Numbered from the stretch's first letter, positions 1 through 12,219 are shown. The stretch is DNA of 64,000 nt from Micromonospora costi (GCF_003626655.1 NZ_RBAN01000001.1:1612001-1676000), one strand, 5' to 3'. Numbers and translations: made by a program. The notes: generated from the sequence alone by a model not told the origin.

Positions 1-280
1 GAGCATGCTGACGGACGCCGCGTTCGACCCCGACGCGGTGATCGGCCAGAGCGACACGACGGTCGCCGGGCGCCACGCCACCTGCGTGGACGTGGAGCGG
101 GCCGCAGGCGACTTCACCGCCTGCGTGACCACCGAGGGGGTGCTCGGCAGCTTCACCGGGCAGGTGGACGGCCGGCCCATGGAGGTCGCGCTGAGCCGCT
201 ACTCCGAGACGGTCGACGGCGCGGCGTTCGAGCTGCCCGCCGGGGCCGGGGTCGTCGACAAGCGCACCACCGGCTCGTGA
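1..280 (+). CDS. Partial secreted or lipoprotein-like protein (C-terminal part)
   Basis: The reading frame is open from base 2 to a TGA at 278-280, so the gene starts outside the window. About 92 residues are visible. They carry two cysteines about 16 residues apart that could form a disulfide, and a C-terminal pattern (a VDGAAFELPAGA stretch) that resembles the end of LolA/LppX-like actinobacterial lipoproteins. No signal peptide can be seen because the N-terminus is missing. The internal ATG at 5 is unlikely to be the true start. The stop overlaps the GTG start of the following Nudix gene, which suggests translational coupling. The function is not recognised. Confidence 0.6.
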   Translation, partial: SMLTDAAFDPDAVIGQSDTTVAGRHATCVDVERAAGDFTACVTTEGVLGSFTGQVDGRPMEVALSRYSETVDGAAFELPAGAGVVDKRTTGS

Positions 281-1149
281 CGGCCGAGCCCCGCTTCACG
301 CCGGGCGCCGGGCATCCGGGGCCGGCGCAACCCGACGAGCTCGCGCTGGTGGTGGCCGGACGCAGGCTCCTGCTCGGCCCGGACGGGCGGTTCCTCCGCG
401 TTGCCGACCTGCCGCCGGACACCGCCTGGCTGCCGCTGGGCACGCTCGACGGCGTGCCGGCCTGGGTCGCCTCCGTCGAGGACGCACTCCCGGCCGGCAC
501 GGACGACGCCGGGCAGCGGGACGTCGGCACACCGGGCCGCTGGGTGAGCTGGCGAACGGTCGCCGCCGAGCTGCCCGAGCCGTACGCCGCGCTCGCCGGG
601 CGCGCGCTGCAGGTGGTGACGTGGCGGCACAGCCACCGCTGGTGCGGCGCCTGCCGGGCTGAGCTGACCGACGTGCCGGGTGAGTCGGCCCGCCGCTGCC
701 CCGAGTGCGACCTCTACGTGCCGATGCAGCTGTCCCCCGCGGTGCTGGTCGCGATCACCCGGCCCGGGCCCGCCGGCCGCCCCGACGAGCTGCTGCTGGT
801 CCGGCACTCGTACGGGCCGACGCAGCTGTGGGCGCTGGTCGCCGGGTTCGTGGAGGGAGGCGAGACCCTCGAGGCGGCCGTGCACCGGGAGGTCGGCGAG
901 GAGGTCGGGCTGACCGTGCGTGACCTCGCGTACTTCGGCAGCCAGCCGTGGGCGATGTCCGGCCCGGGAGTGCTGCTCGCCGGCTTCACCGCGGCGGCCG
1001 CCGACCCGGCCGCCGAGCCGGTGGTCGACGGCCGGGAGCTGGTGCAGGCGAGGTGGTTTCCCCTCGACGCGCTGCCGGCGGAGCTTCCGCCCGCGTACTC
1101 CCTCTCCCGCTGGCTGATCGACGCGAGCGCGGCCCGCGCGCGGCCCTGA
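277..1149 (+). CDS. nudC: NAD(+)/NADH diphosphatase (NudC-type Nudix hydrolase)
   Basis: This 290-residue protein hydrolyses NAD(H) to NMN(H) and AMP; the NudC family also removes NAD caps from RNA. Four cysteines (C123, C126, C141, C144) form the family's zinc ribbon. The Nudix box GFVEGGETLEAAVHREVGEE lies at about 190-209, and the SQPWAMS sequence at 222-228 matches the SQPWPFPxS signature that separates NudC from other Nudix enzymes. Order is N-terminal domain, zinc ribbon, Nudix domain, as in the family. The GTG start overlaps the stop of the preceding gene (GTGA). The identification is firm. Confidence 0.93.
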   Translation: MTAEPRFTPGAGHPGPAQPDELALVVAGRRLLLGPDGRFLRVADLPPDTAWLPLGTLDGVPAWVASVEDALPAGTDDAGQRDVGTPGRWVSWRTVAAELPEPYAALAGRALQVVTWRHSHRWCGACRAELTDVPGESARRCPECDLYVPMQLSPAVLVAITRPGPAGRPDELLLVRHSYGPTQLWALVAGFVEGGETLEAAVHREVGEEVGLTVRDLAYFGSQPWAMSGPGVLLAGFTAAAADPAAEPVVDGRELVQARWFPLDALPAELPPAYSLSRWLIDASAARARP

Positions 1150-1196
1150 CCCGCGCGGGCGCGGCGCGGCCGGGCCCGCCCGGTGCCCGCCGTCGG

Positions 1197-2816
1197 TCAG
1201 AGCCCGAGCAGCGTGCGCAGGTGGCGCGGGGGCGGGCAGTCGTGGGCGAGCATCGCGTCGTGCCAGTCCCGCACCGACACACCGTCCGGCCGGGCCGCGG
1301 CGATCTCGGCGACCTCGCTGTAGCCCACGAAGTACGTGGAGAGCTGCGTGGAGGTCAGCAGGGCCCGCCGCCACTTGCCGGCCGCCTCGCCCTCCTCCTG
1401 GAACCCGCGCCCGGTCATGAGCGCCATCGCCTCGGCCTCGGGCAGGTCCTCGCAATGCACCAGCTGGTCCAGCAGCGCGTTGATGGTCATCCGCAGCTGC
1501 ATCTTGAGCTGCTGCAACCGCACCGGGAGGCCGCCGAAGCCGCGCCCGACCATCAGCTCCTCGGCGTAGACCGCCCAACCCTCGATGAACGGGCCGGACT
1601 CGGCGAGCGCCCGCACCCGGGTCCCCCCGACGTACCGGCGGGCGTGCGCGAGCTGGAGGAAGTGCCCCGGCATCGCCTCGTGCACGGTGAGGTTGCGGAT
1701 CATGTGGTCGTTGTACTCGCGGTAGAACGACTCCACCCGACTCGCCGGCCAGTCGGCGGGGGTCGGCGCGATGCAGTAGAACGTGGGCACGTCCGCGGTC
1801 TCCAGCGGGCCGGGCGCGTCGCAGTAGGCGACCGCCACGCCCCGCGCGAACTCGGGCATCTCCTGGATCACGCACGGGTCGCCCACCAGCGTGACGAGGT
1901 CGTGGGCGCGGACGAAGTCCGTCGTCTCGTCGAGGGTGATCGAGGCGAGGTCCACGATCGTGGCGTCGTCGGGGTGCTCGGCGGCGAGCAGGTCCAGCGC
2001 CCGCCGTACCGTCTCGTCGTCCGCCGGCCCGCCGACCAGCTCGACCGCCGCCTCGCGGATCTCCGCGGTGACCCGGTCCAGGTTGGCCCAGGCGCGGTCC
2101 AGGATCTCCGACGCGCCCAGCTCGGTGTCGAGGGTGTGCCAGAGCCGCGCCTCCCAGCGCCGCCGGCCCAGCCGCGGGTCGCGGCCCGGACCGGCGTCGG
2201 CCGCCAACCCGGCGCGCAGCCAGGCGACGAACTCCTCCAGCGCCGCGATGGCCGCGGTGGCGGCCGGCTCCACACGGCCGTGCAGCCCCGGGGCCTCGGC
2301 GAGCAGCGCCGGCACCTCGTCGCGGATCAGCGCGGCCGTGCCGGTGAACTGCCCGACCGCCGTCTCCGCGTGGATCCGCGGCATGTCGCGCAGCGTCCCG
2401 CGGGCGATCGCCAACACGTCCGGTACGGCCGCCAGCCGCCCGGCGAGCTGCGTCAGCCGTTCCTCCGCCGGGGCGTACGGGCGGGCCACGATGGCGTGCA
2501 GCAGCGGGCCGGGGTTGTGCCGCAGCGGGTCCCACTCGTACGCCCGGATCTCGGTCAGCTCGAACAGCTCCCGGTCGACCAGCGCGCTGAGCAGGGCGTG
2601 GTCGACCCGCTCCTCGGTCTCCAACGCGTCCGGGTCGATCTCGGAGAGGGCGTTGGCCGCGTCGGTGAGCATCGTGCGGTCGGCGGTACGACCGTCGGGC
2701 GAGAGGTCGGGCAGCCGGTCGTCGAAGCGGTGGTCACCGGCGGACGTGGCCAGACCGGGCCGGCTCTCCAGCAGTGCCTCGACGATCCGCTCAGCCAGCG
2801 GGGCAAACGATTCCAC
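1197..2816 (-). CDS. DUF885 family protein (putative metal-dependent peptidase)
   Basis: This is a 539-residue soluble protein with no signal peptide. It matches the DUF885 family, whose members are thought to be zinc peptidases or hydrolases. The key feature is HEAMPGH at 379-385, the HExxxGH motif of the family, within a C-terminal helical half rich in conserved aromatic residues. The start is a GTG at 2816 with no strong ribosome site, so a downstream start is possible. It is convergent with nudC (47-bp gap) and lies downstream of mazG on the same strand across a palindromic repeat. The substrate is unknown. Confidence 0.85.
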   Translation of the reverse strand: MESFAPLAERIVEALLESRPGLATSAGDHRFDDRLPDLSPDGRTADRTMLTDAANALSEIDPDALETEERVDHALLSALVDRELFELTEIRAYEWDPLRHNPGPLLHAIVARPYAPAEERLTQLAGRLAAVPDVLAIARGTLRDMPRIHAETAVGQFTGTAALIRDEVPALLAEAPGLHGRVEPAATAAIAALEEFVAWLRAGLAADAGPGRDPRLGRRRWEARLWHTLDTELGASEILDRAWANLDRVTAEIREAAVELVGGPADDETVRRALDLLAAEHPDDATIVDLASITLDETTDFVRAHDLVTLVGDPCVIQEMPEFARGVAVAYCDAPGPLETADVPTFYCIAPTPADWPASRVESFYREYNDHMIRNLTVHEAMPGHFLQLAHARRYVGGTRVRALAESGPFIEGWAVYAEELMVGRGFGGLPVRLQQLKMQLRMTINALLDQLVHCEDLPEAEAMALMTGRGFQEEGEAAGKWRRALLTSTQLSTYFVGYSEVAEIAAARPDGVSVRDWHDAMLAHDCPPPRHLRTLLGL

Positions 2817-2848
2817 CCGACGACCCTACCGGCCCGGGCCTGCTCCGG

Positions 2849-2904
2849 TGATCAAGAGGTTTGCGTCACCGGGCGCGGGTTTCCTGACGCGAACCTCTTG
2901 ATCA
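2849..2904. repeat. Intergenic inverted repeat, GATC-type copy 1
   Basis: Arms of 19 nt (2849-2867 and 2886-2904; left arm begins TGATCAAGAGGTTT) match at 18 of 19 positions around an 18-nt loop. The element fills the gap between mazG and the DUF885 gene, and its right end supplies the mazG stop codon (2902-2904). A close relative lies at 18821-18878. It could act as an attenuator or RNA hairpin, but has no T-run. Confidence 0.85.
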
Positions 2905-3885
2905 ACGCGCGGGGTTCGGCGGTTCGGCCGCGCGGACGGCCTCGGCGTACGCCAGGGCGGCACGACGGAGAGCGGCCTCCGCGTCGAGCCCGGCCTCACG
3001 GGCGGCCGCGACCGTGGTCAGCAGGCCGGCACCCAGCCGCGCCTCGGGGTCGACCTGCCCCTCGGCCAGCGGCGGCGGCACCGCCAGCCCGACCCGGTCC
3101 GCGCGGTCCAGGATCTTCGCGGCCAGGGCGAGCGCCGGCTGGCTCAGCGCCACACCGTCCAGCACCGAACCGCCCGGCTTCTCGGCCCGCTTGATGCGGT
3201 CCCAGTTGGCGGTGATCTCCTCCAGGCTGCCCACCTCGGCACCCGCGAACACGTGCGGGTTGCGCCGAATCATCTTGTCGACGAGCCCGCCGGCCACGTC
3301 GTCGACGGTCCACCGCTCGCCCTCGGGCAGCTCCTCGGCCAGCCGGGCGTGCAGCAACACCTGGAGCAGGACGTCCCCCAGCTCCTCGCGCAGCGCGTCG
3401 GTGTCGCCCGCGCTTATCGCGTCGTACGCCTCGTAGCACTCCTCGAGCAGGAACCGGGCGAGGCTCTCGTGCGTCTGCGCCCGCTTCCACGGATCGCCGC
3501 CCGGGGAGGCCAGCCGGTCCATCACCGCCACCGCGTCCAGCAGGCGGGCTCCGGGCGGATCCCACGACCCGTACATCAGCTCCAGCTCGGCCAGACCCGG
3601 CTCCCGGGCCAGCCGCAGCCCCAGCTCGCGGGCGAGCGGCTCGTCACCGGCCGGCCCGGCCAGCCAGACCGCGGTCCCGTGCGCGCCGACCGCGTCCAGC
3701 AACGGCTGCGTCGCCGGGCCGTCGACCACGCTGACCCGGCCACCGGCCGCACGGACCGCGACGGTCAGCTCGCTCTCCGCGCCGGTCAGCACCGGTGCCG
3801 ACCGTACGACGTCCCAGGCGCCCGCCGTCAGCAGCCCGGCCGGAAGCCGGGGCGAGGTGACGAGCAGGACGATCCGGCCAGCCAT
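2902..3885 (-). CDS. mazG: MazG-family nucleoside triphosphate pyrophosphohydrolase
   Basis: This 327-residue protein belongs to the all-alpha NTP pyrophosphohydrolases that clear aberrant or excess nucleotides. The MazG core runs from about residue 120 to 240, with the acidic metal-binding helices EECYEAYD and EELGDVLLQV (near 148-176) and the downstream VDKMIRRNPHVF signature. The first 115 residues resemble the tetrapyrrole-methylase-like extension seen on many MazG proteins, although shorter. It is the last gene of the minus-strand run mfd, SurA-like, mazG, one base after its neighbour. Its stop codon lies inside an inverted repeat, which is unusual. Confidence 0.9.
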   Translation of the reverse strand: MAGRIVLLVTSPRLPAGLLTAGAWDVVRSAPVLTGAESELTVAVRAAGGRVSVVDGPATQPLLDAVGAHGTAVWLAGPAGDEPLARELGLRLAREPGLAELELMYGSWDPPGARLLDAVAVMDRLASPGGDPWKRAQTHESLARFLLEECYEAYDAISAGDTDALREELGDVLLQVLLHARLAEELPEGERWTVDDVAGGLVDKMIRRNPHVFAGAEVGSLEEITANWDRIKRAEKPGGSVLDGVALSQPALALAAKILDRADRVGLAVPPPLAEGQVDPEARLGAGLLTTVAAAREAGLDAEAALRRAALAYAEAVRAAEPPNPAR

Positions 3886-3886
3886 C

Positions 3887-4678
3887 TCAGCTTTCCGTAC
3901 CGTCGACCGCTTCCTCGCTGGCGGTGGCCGCCGGCGGCTCAGGGGTCGAGATGTCGGTGACCGGGCCGCTGCGGTCGATGTACGGCAGCGAGTAGAAGAC
4001 GAGGCCCTGCGGACCGTTCACGAAGGACGGCACGCCGACCTCACGGAACTGCGGGTTGACGGAGATGTCGGCCCGCTCGGACTCCTCCTCGAGCGCGGCG
4101 CTGACCGCCGAGGCCGCACGCACGAACCCGCCGTCGCCGAACGCCTGCCGCACCTGGTCCATCGAGAGCCCGCTGTCGATCGCCCCGGTCTTGGCGATCG
4201 CCTGGTAGACGGCCATGATCGCGTCGTCGTTCAGATCGGCCGGCGGAAGCTGCTGGTTGAGCGCCTGGAGGATGTCGACCCACTCACCCCAGAGCCGGGT
4301 GTACTCGGCGGTGGCGGGCACCCGCAGGCCCTGCTGCAGCTGCTCGGGGCTGATCTGGTCGGGCACCTGGAGGTTCTTCGCGGCCACGACCCGCTTGCCG
4401 AGTTCCATGCTCACCAGCAGGTTCAGCACGTCCTGCCGGGTCACGGTGGAACGCAGCTGCTCGGGCGCCGGGGTCGCACCGGTCTGGCCCGCCTCCTGGC
4501 GGACCGCCTCGCCGTACTTCGCCTGCGCGTCGTCGTAGATCTCGTCGACCCGCTCGAGCGACCAGGCGGTGTCGCCCACGTACGCGGCGACGTCCGGCGC
4601 GGACTTCCCGCAGGCGGCGAGAGAGAGGAGACCGAGGGCCGCGACGCTGGCGGCGGCGATCAGACGACGTGCACGCAT
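3887..4678 (-). CDS. SurA N-terminal domain-like lipoprotein
   Basis: The chosen ATG at 4678 gives 263 residues beginning with a basic n-region, a hydrophobic stretch and the lipobox LLSLAAC (cysteine near 24), so the mature protein should be anchored outside the membrane. An upstream in-frame start would put 34 unlikely residues before the signal peptide. The mature part is helical and resembles the SurA/PrsA-type N-terminal chaperone region, without a recognisable parvulin domain. The position between mfd and mazG is a common actinobacterial arrangement. It may assist folding of exported proteins, by inference from the family. Confidence 0.8.
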   Translation of the reverse strand: MRARRLIAAASVAALGLLSLAACGKSAPDVAAYVGDTAWSLERVDEIYDDAQAKYGEAVRQEAGQTGATPAPEQLRSTVTRQDVLNLLVSMELGKRVVAAKNLQVPDQISPEQLQQGLRVPATAEYTRLWGEWVDILQALNQQLPPADLNDDAIMAVYQAIAKTGAIDSGLSMDQVRQAFGDGGFVRAASAVSAALEEESERADISVNPQFREVGVPSFVNGPQGLVFYSLPYIDRSGPVTDISTPEPPAATASEEAVDGTES

Positions 4679-4815
4679 GCCCGCCACTCTCTCATGCCCG
4701 ACAACCGCCTGTGACGCCCCCCACCCTGCGGGCGGGCGGCCGGCCGCCCGCCCGCGGCCACGACCTGTCGCCCTCCACATCGGCGGGTCGACGCGGTCGC
4801 GGCCCGGGTGGCGGA

Positions 4816-4885
4816 CCTCAGCCGGCCGTGGCCCTCGGTCGGCCGCGGACCTCAGCCGGCCGTGGCCCTGAGCCGGCCGTGGGCC

Positions 4886-4894
<9 letters not shown>
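4816..4894. repeat. 17-bp tandem repeat, five units, containing the mfd stop codon
   Basis: Units start at 4816, 4833, 4850, 4867 and 4884 with the core CCTCAGCCGGC (some copies vary by one or two bases). Read on the minus strand, the unit at 4884-4894 contains the last codons and TGA of mfd, and the others are copies of that gene tail placed downstream. They fill most of the gap between mfd and the SurA-like gene. Confidence 0.8.
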
Positions 4895-8605
<3,711 letters not shown>

Positions 8606-8766
8606 GCGATCACTTCCAGGGGAGTCGACGCGCGTGGGTGTGCTCGGAGCACACGAGCAGATCCCCCGCGTCCAGCCGGACGGGGGGTGCACGATCACAA
8701 GCCTATCTCCGCCGACCGACACCGGCCGCCTTCCGGCCCGCCTGTCACCTGGGCTGCTCGCCGCCC

Positions 8767-8845
8767 AAGATCCGCACAACATCTCGGATGTAGTGGCCTC
8801 AACGCCCGCCGGAGGCCACTACATCCCTGAAGTTGCGCGGATCTT
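8767..8845. repeat. Intergenic nested inverted repeat (GGATGTAGTGGCC type)
   Basis: Outer arms AAGATCCGC (8767-8775) and GCGGATCTT (8837-8845) enclose perfect 15-bp inner arms (8786-8800 and 8812-8826, GGATGTAGTGGCCTC). The stretch between them on the right arm contains CTGAAGTTG, a sequence also found in the repeats near 35.9 and 54.7 kb. It sits in a divergent promoter gap, so it is not simply a terminator. Confidence 0.85.
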
Positions 8846-8893
8846 GGCCGGGCGGGCGGATCTTGGTCGGGCGTGCGGATCCTGGTCGGGCGG
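8837..8893. repeat. 19-bp tandem repeat, three copies
   Basis: Three consecutive 19-mers starting at 8837, 8856 and 8875 share GCGGATCTTGGTCGGGCG with one or two changes, and a degenerate piece follows near 8902. The array appears to have grown from the right outer arm of the adjoining inverted repeat. Confidence 0.8.
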
Positions 8894-8943
8894 AGGTCGG
8901 CGGGATCTTGACCGTGCCTGGGGTGGCGTGGTCGGGTTTCGGG

Positions 8944-9864
8944 ATGAGCGAGCAGTGGCGGGCACAGTTCGACGCGGAGGTGAGCTTCGCCAACGGCGGC
9001 GGGCTGCGTACGGAGGGGTTCCGGCTGGACATTCCAGGCCCGGAGATCAGTGACGAGGACCTGGCCGCGCTGCTCGTCCGGCATCTGGGTCTGCTCATGG
9101 TCGCCGAGGTACGCGTCCGCAACAAGACGATCCTCCAGGAGCCGCACAAGGGCGGTCGCGGCGTGGCCGGCGCGCAGCCCGGCGGACCGGGCGCCCGCCG
9201 GCTGGTGGAGTTGAGCCACGTGATCAGCGACGGCATGGTCACCCTGCCCGGCTGGCCGGCGCCCCGGATCAGCGACTGGTTGACCCGGGAGGCGTCCCGG
9301 GCGAACTACGCGCCGGGGACCGAGTTCCACGTGGCGCAGATCGAGATGATCGCCAACACGGGTACGTACCTCGACACCCCGTCACACCGCTGGGTGGACG
9401 GAGTCGACCTCGCCGAACTGCCGCTGGACCGCCTCGCCGATCTGCCCGGGCTGGTCGTACGGGTGCCGGCCGGCACCCGCGCCGTCGACCGGCTGATGCT
9501 CGCGCCGTACGACGTGGCCGGCAGGGCGGTGCTGCTGCACACCGGCTGGGACGCGCACTTCGGCACGGAGCGGTACGCCGACCACGCCGCGCCCCACCTG
9601 ACCCGCGACGGGGCGGAGTGGCTGGTCGAGGCGGGCGCGGCCCTGGTCGGCATCGACTCGATCAACATCGACGACATGAGCCCGGCGGCCCACGGCGAGC
9701 GCCCCGCGCACAGCGTGCTGCTGGCCGCCGGCATCCCGATCGTCGAGCACATGACCGGCCTCGACGCGCTGCCGCCGGAGGGCTTCCGGTTCACCGCGGC
9801 GCCGCCCCGGGTCGCCGGCATGGGCACCTTCCCGGTACGCGCCTTCGCGATCGTCGACGCCTGA
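8944..9864 (+). CDS. Cyclase-family (KynB-like) hydrolase with an N-terminal extension
   Basis: The 306-residue protein joins an N-terminal domain (about 1-68) of unrecognised type, a Gly/Pro linker, and a cyclase-family domain (about 84-306) of the arylformamidase/isatin-hydrolase fold. The usual metal signature HxGTHxDxPxH appears here as NTGTYLDTPSH (138-148), so two histidine positions are Asn and Tyr while Asp144 and His148 remain. A second signature near the end (HSVLLAAGIPIVEHM) is typical of the family. The ATG at 8944 is preferred because upstream sequence is repeat. The substrate cannot be told; kynurenine-pathway activity is doubtful given the altered ligands. Confidence 0.82.
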   Translation: MSEQWRAQFDAEVSFANGGGLRTEGFRLDIPGPEISDEDLAALLVRHLGLLMVAEVRVRNKTILQEPHKGGRGVAGAQPGGPGARRLVELSHVISDGMVTLPGWPAPRISDWLTREASRANYAPGTEFHVAQIEMIANTGTYLDTPSHRWVDGVDLAELPLDRLADLPGLVVRVPAGTRAVDRLMLAPYDVAGRAVLLHTGWDAHFGTERYADHAAPHLTRDGAEWLVEAGAALVGIDSINIDDMSPAAHGERPAHSVLLAAGIPIVEHMTGLDALPPEGFRFTAAPPRVAGMGTFPVRAFAIVDA

Positions 9865-9942
9865 GACGCAACGACCGCGCCGAGGTCAGCCGACGCCTGA
9901 CCGGGAGGCGACGACCGCGCCGGGGTCAGCCGACGCCTGACC
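9853..9942. repeat. 40-bp direct repeat duplicating the end of the cyclase gene
   Basis: Two 32-nt copies (9871-9902 and 9911-9942) differ at a single base and are 40 bp apart. Each ends in GCCGACGCCTGACC, which matches the last codons and stop of the cyclase gene (GTCGACGCCTGA, 9853-9864). The gene tail is thus present three times before the next gene. Confidence 0.8.
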
Positions 9943-9949
9943 CCGGTGG

Positions 9950-10990
9950 TCAGTAACGCACCGAGATCCGCCGTTCGACCGCGTCCACCCGGATCTCGCC
10001 GCCGTACGGGACGATCAGCTGCGGGTCGGTGTGGCCGAGGTCGACGTCGAAGACCACCACGGCGTCGGGGTTGTACGGGGCGAGCGCCCTCGTGACCGCC
10101 TCCCGCTGCGCCTCGCACCAGGCCAGCCGCTGCTCCAGCGTGTGCGGCCGGTCGAACTCCCACGCCTTCGGCCGGCCCACCAGGACCGCCGGGAAGGTGG
10201 CCAGCAGGCCGCGCTCGCCCATGTTGCGGACGATGCGGAAGACCTCCTCGGCGGGCGGTAGTTCCTGCGACGTCTCGATGAGCAGGACCGACCCGTCCAG
10301 CTCCGCCGGGGACGGCACCCGGTCGGTCGCCATCAGCCAGTGCAGGATCTCCAGGTTGCCGCCCCAGGTCCGCCCGGTCACCAGGCGCTCCGGCCCCTGC
10401 CAGCGCCAGCCCTCCCCGGGGAACATCACCGGCTCCTCGGTGAGCGTCGCCGGGTCGCGCCAGTCGCGCGGCTCGTCGCCCCACTCCTTGGCGGGCGTCA
10501 ACTCGTACCAGCCGGACGTGAACAGCGCGGCGCGCAGCGACTCGAAGGTCAGCGGGTGCGGGGCGCCGGACCGGCCGAGGTGCACGAGCACCGACCCGCC
10601 GTGGTACGCCACGATGCCCAGCCGGTACAGGTGGTTGAGCACGTTGGTGTTGTCCGAGTAGCCGAAGTACGGCTTGGGGTTGGCACGCAGCACCGCGTCG
10701 TCCAGGTACGGGGTGACGGTGATCAGGTCGTCCCCGCCGACGGTCGCGAGCACGGCCGTGATCGTCGGGTCGGCGAAGGCGGCCGTGAGGTCGCGGGCGC
10801 GGTCGCGCGGGTCCGCTCCCATCACCCGAGTCGTCGGGTACTCGACGGGCACCAGGCCGAACTCCTCGCGCAGCCGACGCAGCCCCAGCTCGTACACGTG
10901 GGGGAAGATCGCCGGCAGCCCGGCGGAGGGTGAGACGATCGCGACCCGGTCGCCGGGCTTCGGTTTCGGGGGATAGCTCAGCGGCTCCAT
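9950..10990 (-). CDS. S66-family LD-carboxypeptidase / MccF-like peptidase
   Basis: This 346-residue cytosolic protein is of peptidase family S66, which includes murein LD-carboxypeptidase (LdcA) and microcin C self-immunity peptidase MccF. The conserved start (PGDRVAIVSPS), the GGDD loop and GYSDNT with its nucleophile serine, and the acidic C-terminal HTDPQLIVPYGG region are present. The long YELTPAKEW and GNLEILHWL segments resemble MccF homologues more than LdcA. It may detoxify peptidyl-nucleotide-type compounds or trim murein peptides; the sequence alone does not decide. It is convergent with the cyclase gene and divergent from the membrane protein at 11062. Confidence 0.87.
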   Translation of the reverse strand: MEPLSYPPKPKPGDRVAIVSPSAGLPAIFPHVYELGLRRLREEFGLVPVEYPTTRVMGADPRDRARDLTAAFADPTITAVLATVGGDDLITVTPYLDDAVLRANPKPYFGYSDNTNVLNHLYRLGIVAYHGGSVLVHLGRSGAPHPLTFESLRAALFTSGWYELTPAKEWGDEPRDWRDPATLTEEPVMFPGEGWRWQGPERLVTGRTWGGNLEILHWLMATDRVPSPAELDGSVLLIETSQELPPAEEVFRIVRNMGERGLLATFPAVLVGRPKAWEFDRPHTLEQRLAWCEAQREAVTRALAPYNPDAVVVFDVDLGHTDPQLIVPYGGEIRVDAVERRISVRY

Positions 10991-11061
10991 GATCGAACGC
11001 TAACCGGGCGGCCAAGGGGTTTTCACCCGGCAAACACCGACATAAGCCATACGCTGGCGAC

Positions 11062-12090
11062 GTGGCGGAGTCGGCGCGGGTGCGGACGAGGGGCTGGCTG
11101 CCGCGCACCGCCGGCCTCCTCCTCGGCACGCTCGCGCTCGCCGTCGCGTTCATCGCCGCCTACGTCGGCGCGCTGCACGACCCCCGGCCGCACGACCTGC
11201 CGGTCGGCTTCGCCCTGGGCGACCAGCGCGCCGCGGCGGTCCTGTCCGCGGTACGCGGCCAGACCGACACGGTCAAGCCGGTCGAGTACGACGACCCGGG
11301 CGCGGCCGACGACGGCCTGAAGGACCGAGAGGTGTACGGGGTTCTCTCCTCCCGCCCCGACGGCCTGCTGCTCACCGTCGCCAGCGCCTCCGGACCGTCC
11401 GCCACCGAGGCGATCACCCAGGTGTTCACGACGGCGGCCCAGCGCAACGGCACACCGCTGACCGTCACCGACGAGGTGCCGGTGGCGCCCCGGGACCCTC
11501 GCGGCGTGGTCCCCTTCTACCTGAACGTCGGGTACGTGCTCGGCGGCTACCTCGCCTCCACCGTGCTCGGGATCGGCGTCGGCACGACCCCGCGTACGCT
11601 CCGCCGGGCCGGGCTACGGATCGCCGCGCTCGCCGTCTACAGCGTGCTGCTCGGCGTCGCCGGCGCGCTCGTGGTCGGGCCCGGCCTGGACATCTGGAAC
11701 CACGACGTGCTGTCGATCGCCGCCGTGGGCACGCTGGCCGTCTTCGCCGCCGCGATGATCGCCAGCGCCATCCAGGGCTGGCTCGGCGTGCTCGGCACCG
11801 CGCTGGTGATCCTGCTCCTCGTGGTGCTCGGCAATCCCGGCTCCGGCGGGATCTTCGCTCCCGAGTTCCTGCCCGGCGCGTTCCGGGGGATGCACCTGTG
11901 GAACGCGCCCGGGCTGGCGAACGACCTGACCAAGTCGGCCGTCTACTTCGACTGGCGGTCGGCCGGCTGGCCGGCGGCGGGGCTCGCGCTCTGGGCCGTG
12001 GTCGGCGCGGCCGGGCTCCTCACCGCCGCCCTGGTCCGGGGCCGCCGCGTCACCGGCACCGGACGCTCGGCGCCGTCCGCCGACGGGTGA
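11062..12090 (+). CDS. Membrane protein resembling YhgE/ABC-2-type permeases
   Basis: The 342-residue protein has one N-terminal membrane segment (about 15-36), an extracytoplasmic domain of about 120 residues starting DLPVGFALGD, and then five hydrophobic segments. This one-plus-five arrangement with the early PVGF motif matches YhgE/Pip or ABC-2-like proteins such as DUF3533. No ATPase partner is adjacent. The GTG at 11062 is the only sensible start and has little ribosome-site sequence. The role is unknown; export or envelope maintenance is a guess from the fold. Confidence 0.7.
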   Translation: MAESARVRTRGWLPRTAGLLLGTLALAVAFIAAYVGALHDPRPHDLPVGFALGDQRAAAVLSAVRGQTDTVKPVEYDDPGAADDGLKDREVYGVLSSRPDGLLLTVASASGPSATEAITQVFTTAAQRNGTPLTVTDEVPVAPRDPRGVVPFYLNVGYVLGGYLASTVLGIGVGTTPRTLRRAGLRIAALAVYSVLLGVAGALVVGPGLDIWNHDVLSIAAVGTLAVFAAAMIASAIQGWLGVLGTALVILLLVVLGNPGSGGIFAPEFLPGAFRGMHLWNAPGLANDLTKSAVYFDWRSAGWPAAGLALWAVVGAAGLLTAALVRGRRVTGTGRSAPSADG

Positions 12091-12219
12091 GGCGGAACGG
12101 GCGCGGCGATTTCGTGTGAAGGCGATAACACGGGTCCCCTCCTTACATCGGCACGCGCGCGGATACGATCCAGGGGAGTCGGACAGCGCTGTCCTTCGTA
12201 CGCACGTAAGGAGCGCCCC

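Larger units (their letters stand above)
8606..8943. other. Gene-free divergent region between mfd and the cyclase gene
   Basis: These 338 bp separate two divergent genes and should hold both promoters, although no clear -10/-35 pair stands out. The central part is taken up by a large inverted repeat and then a 19-bp tandem repeat (listed separately). I see no coding sequence. Confidence 0.6.

Noticed and set aside
199..2535. A long minus-strand frame overlapping nudC and DUF885 genes in another frame
   Set aside because: Arg/Ala/Gly-rich shadow sequence without domain motifs; the two real genes explain the region.
9306..11153. Minus-strand frame of 615 codons spanning the cyclase and S66 genes
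   Set aside because: It crosses two well-supported genes out of frame and reads through the 40-bp repeat; no ribosome site.
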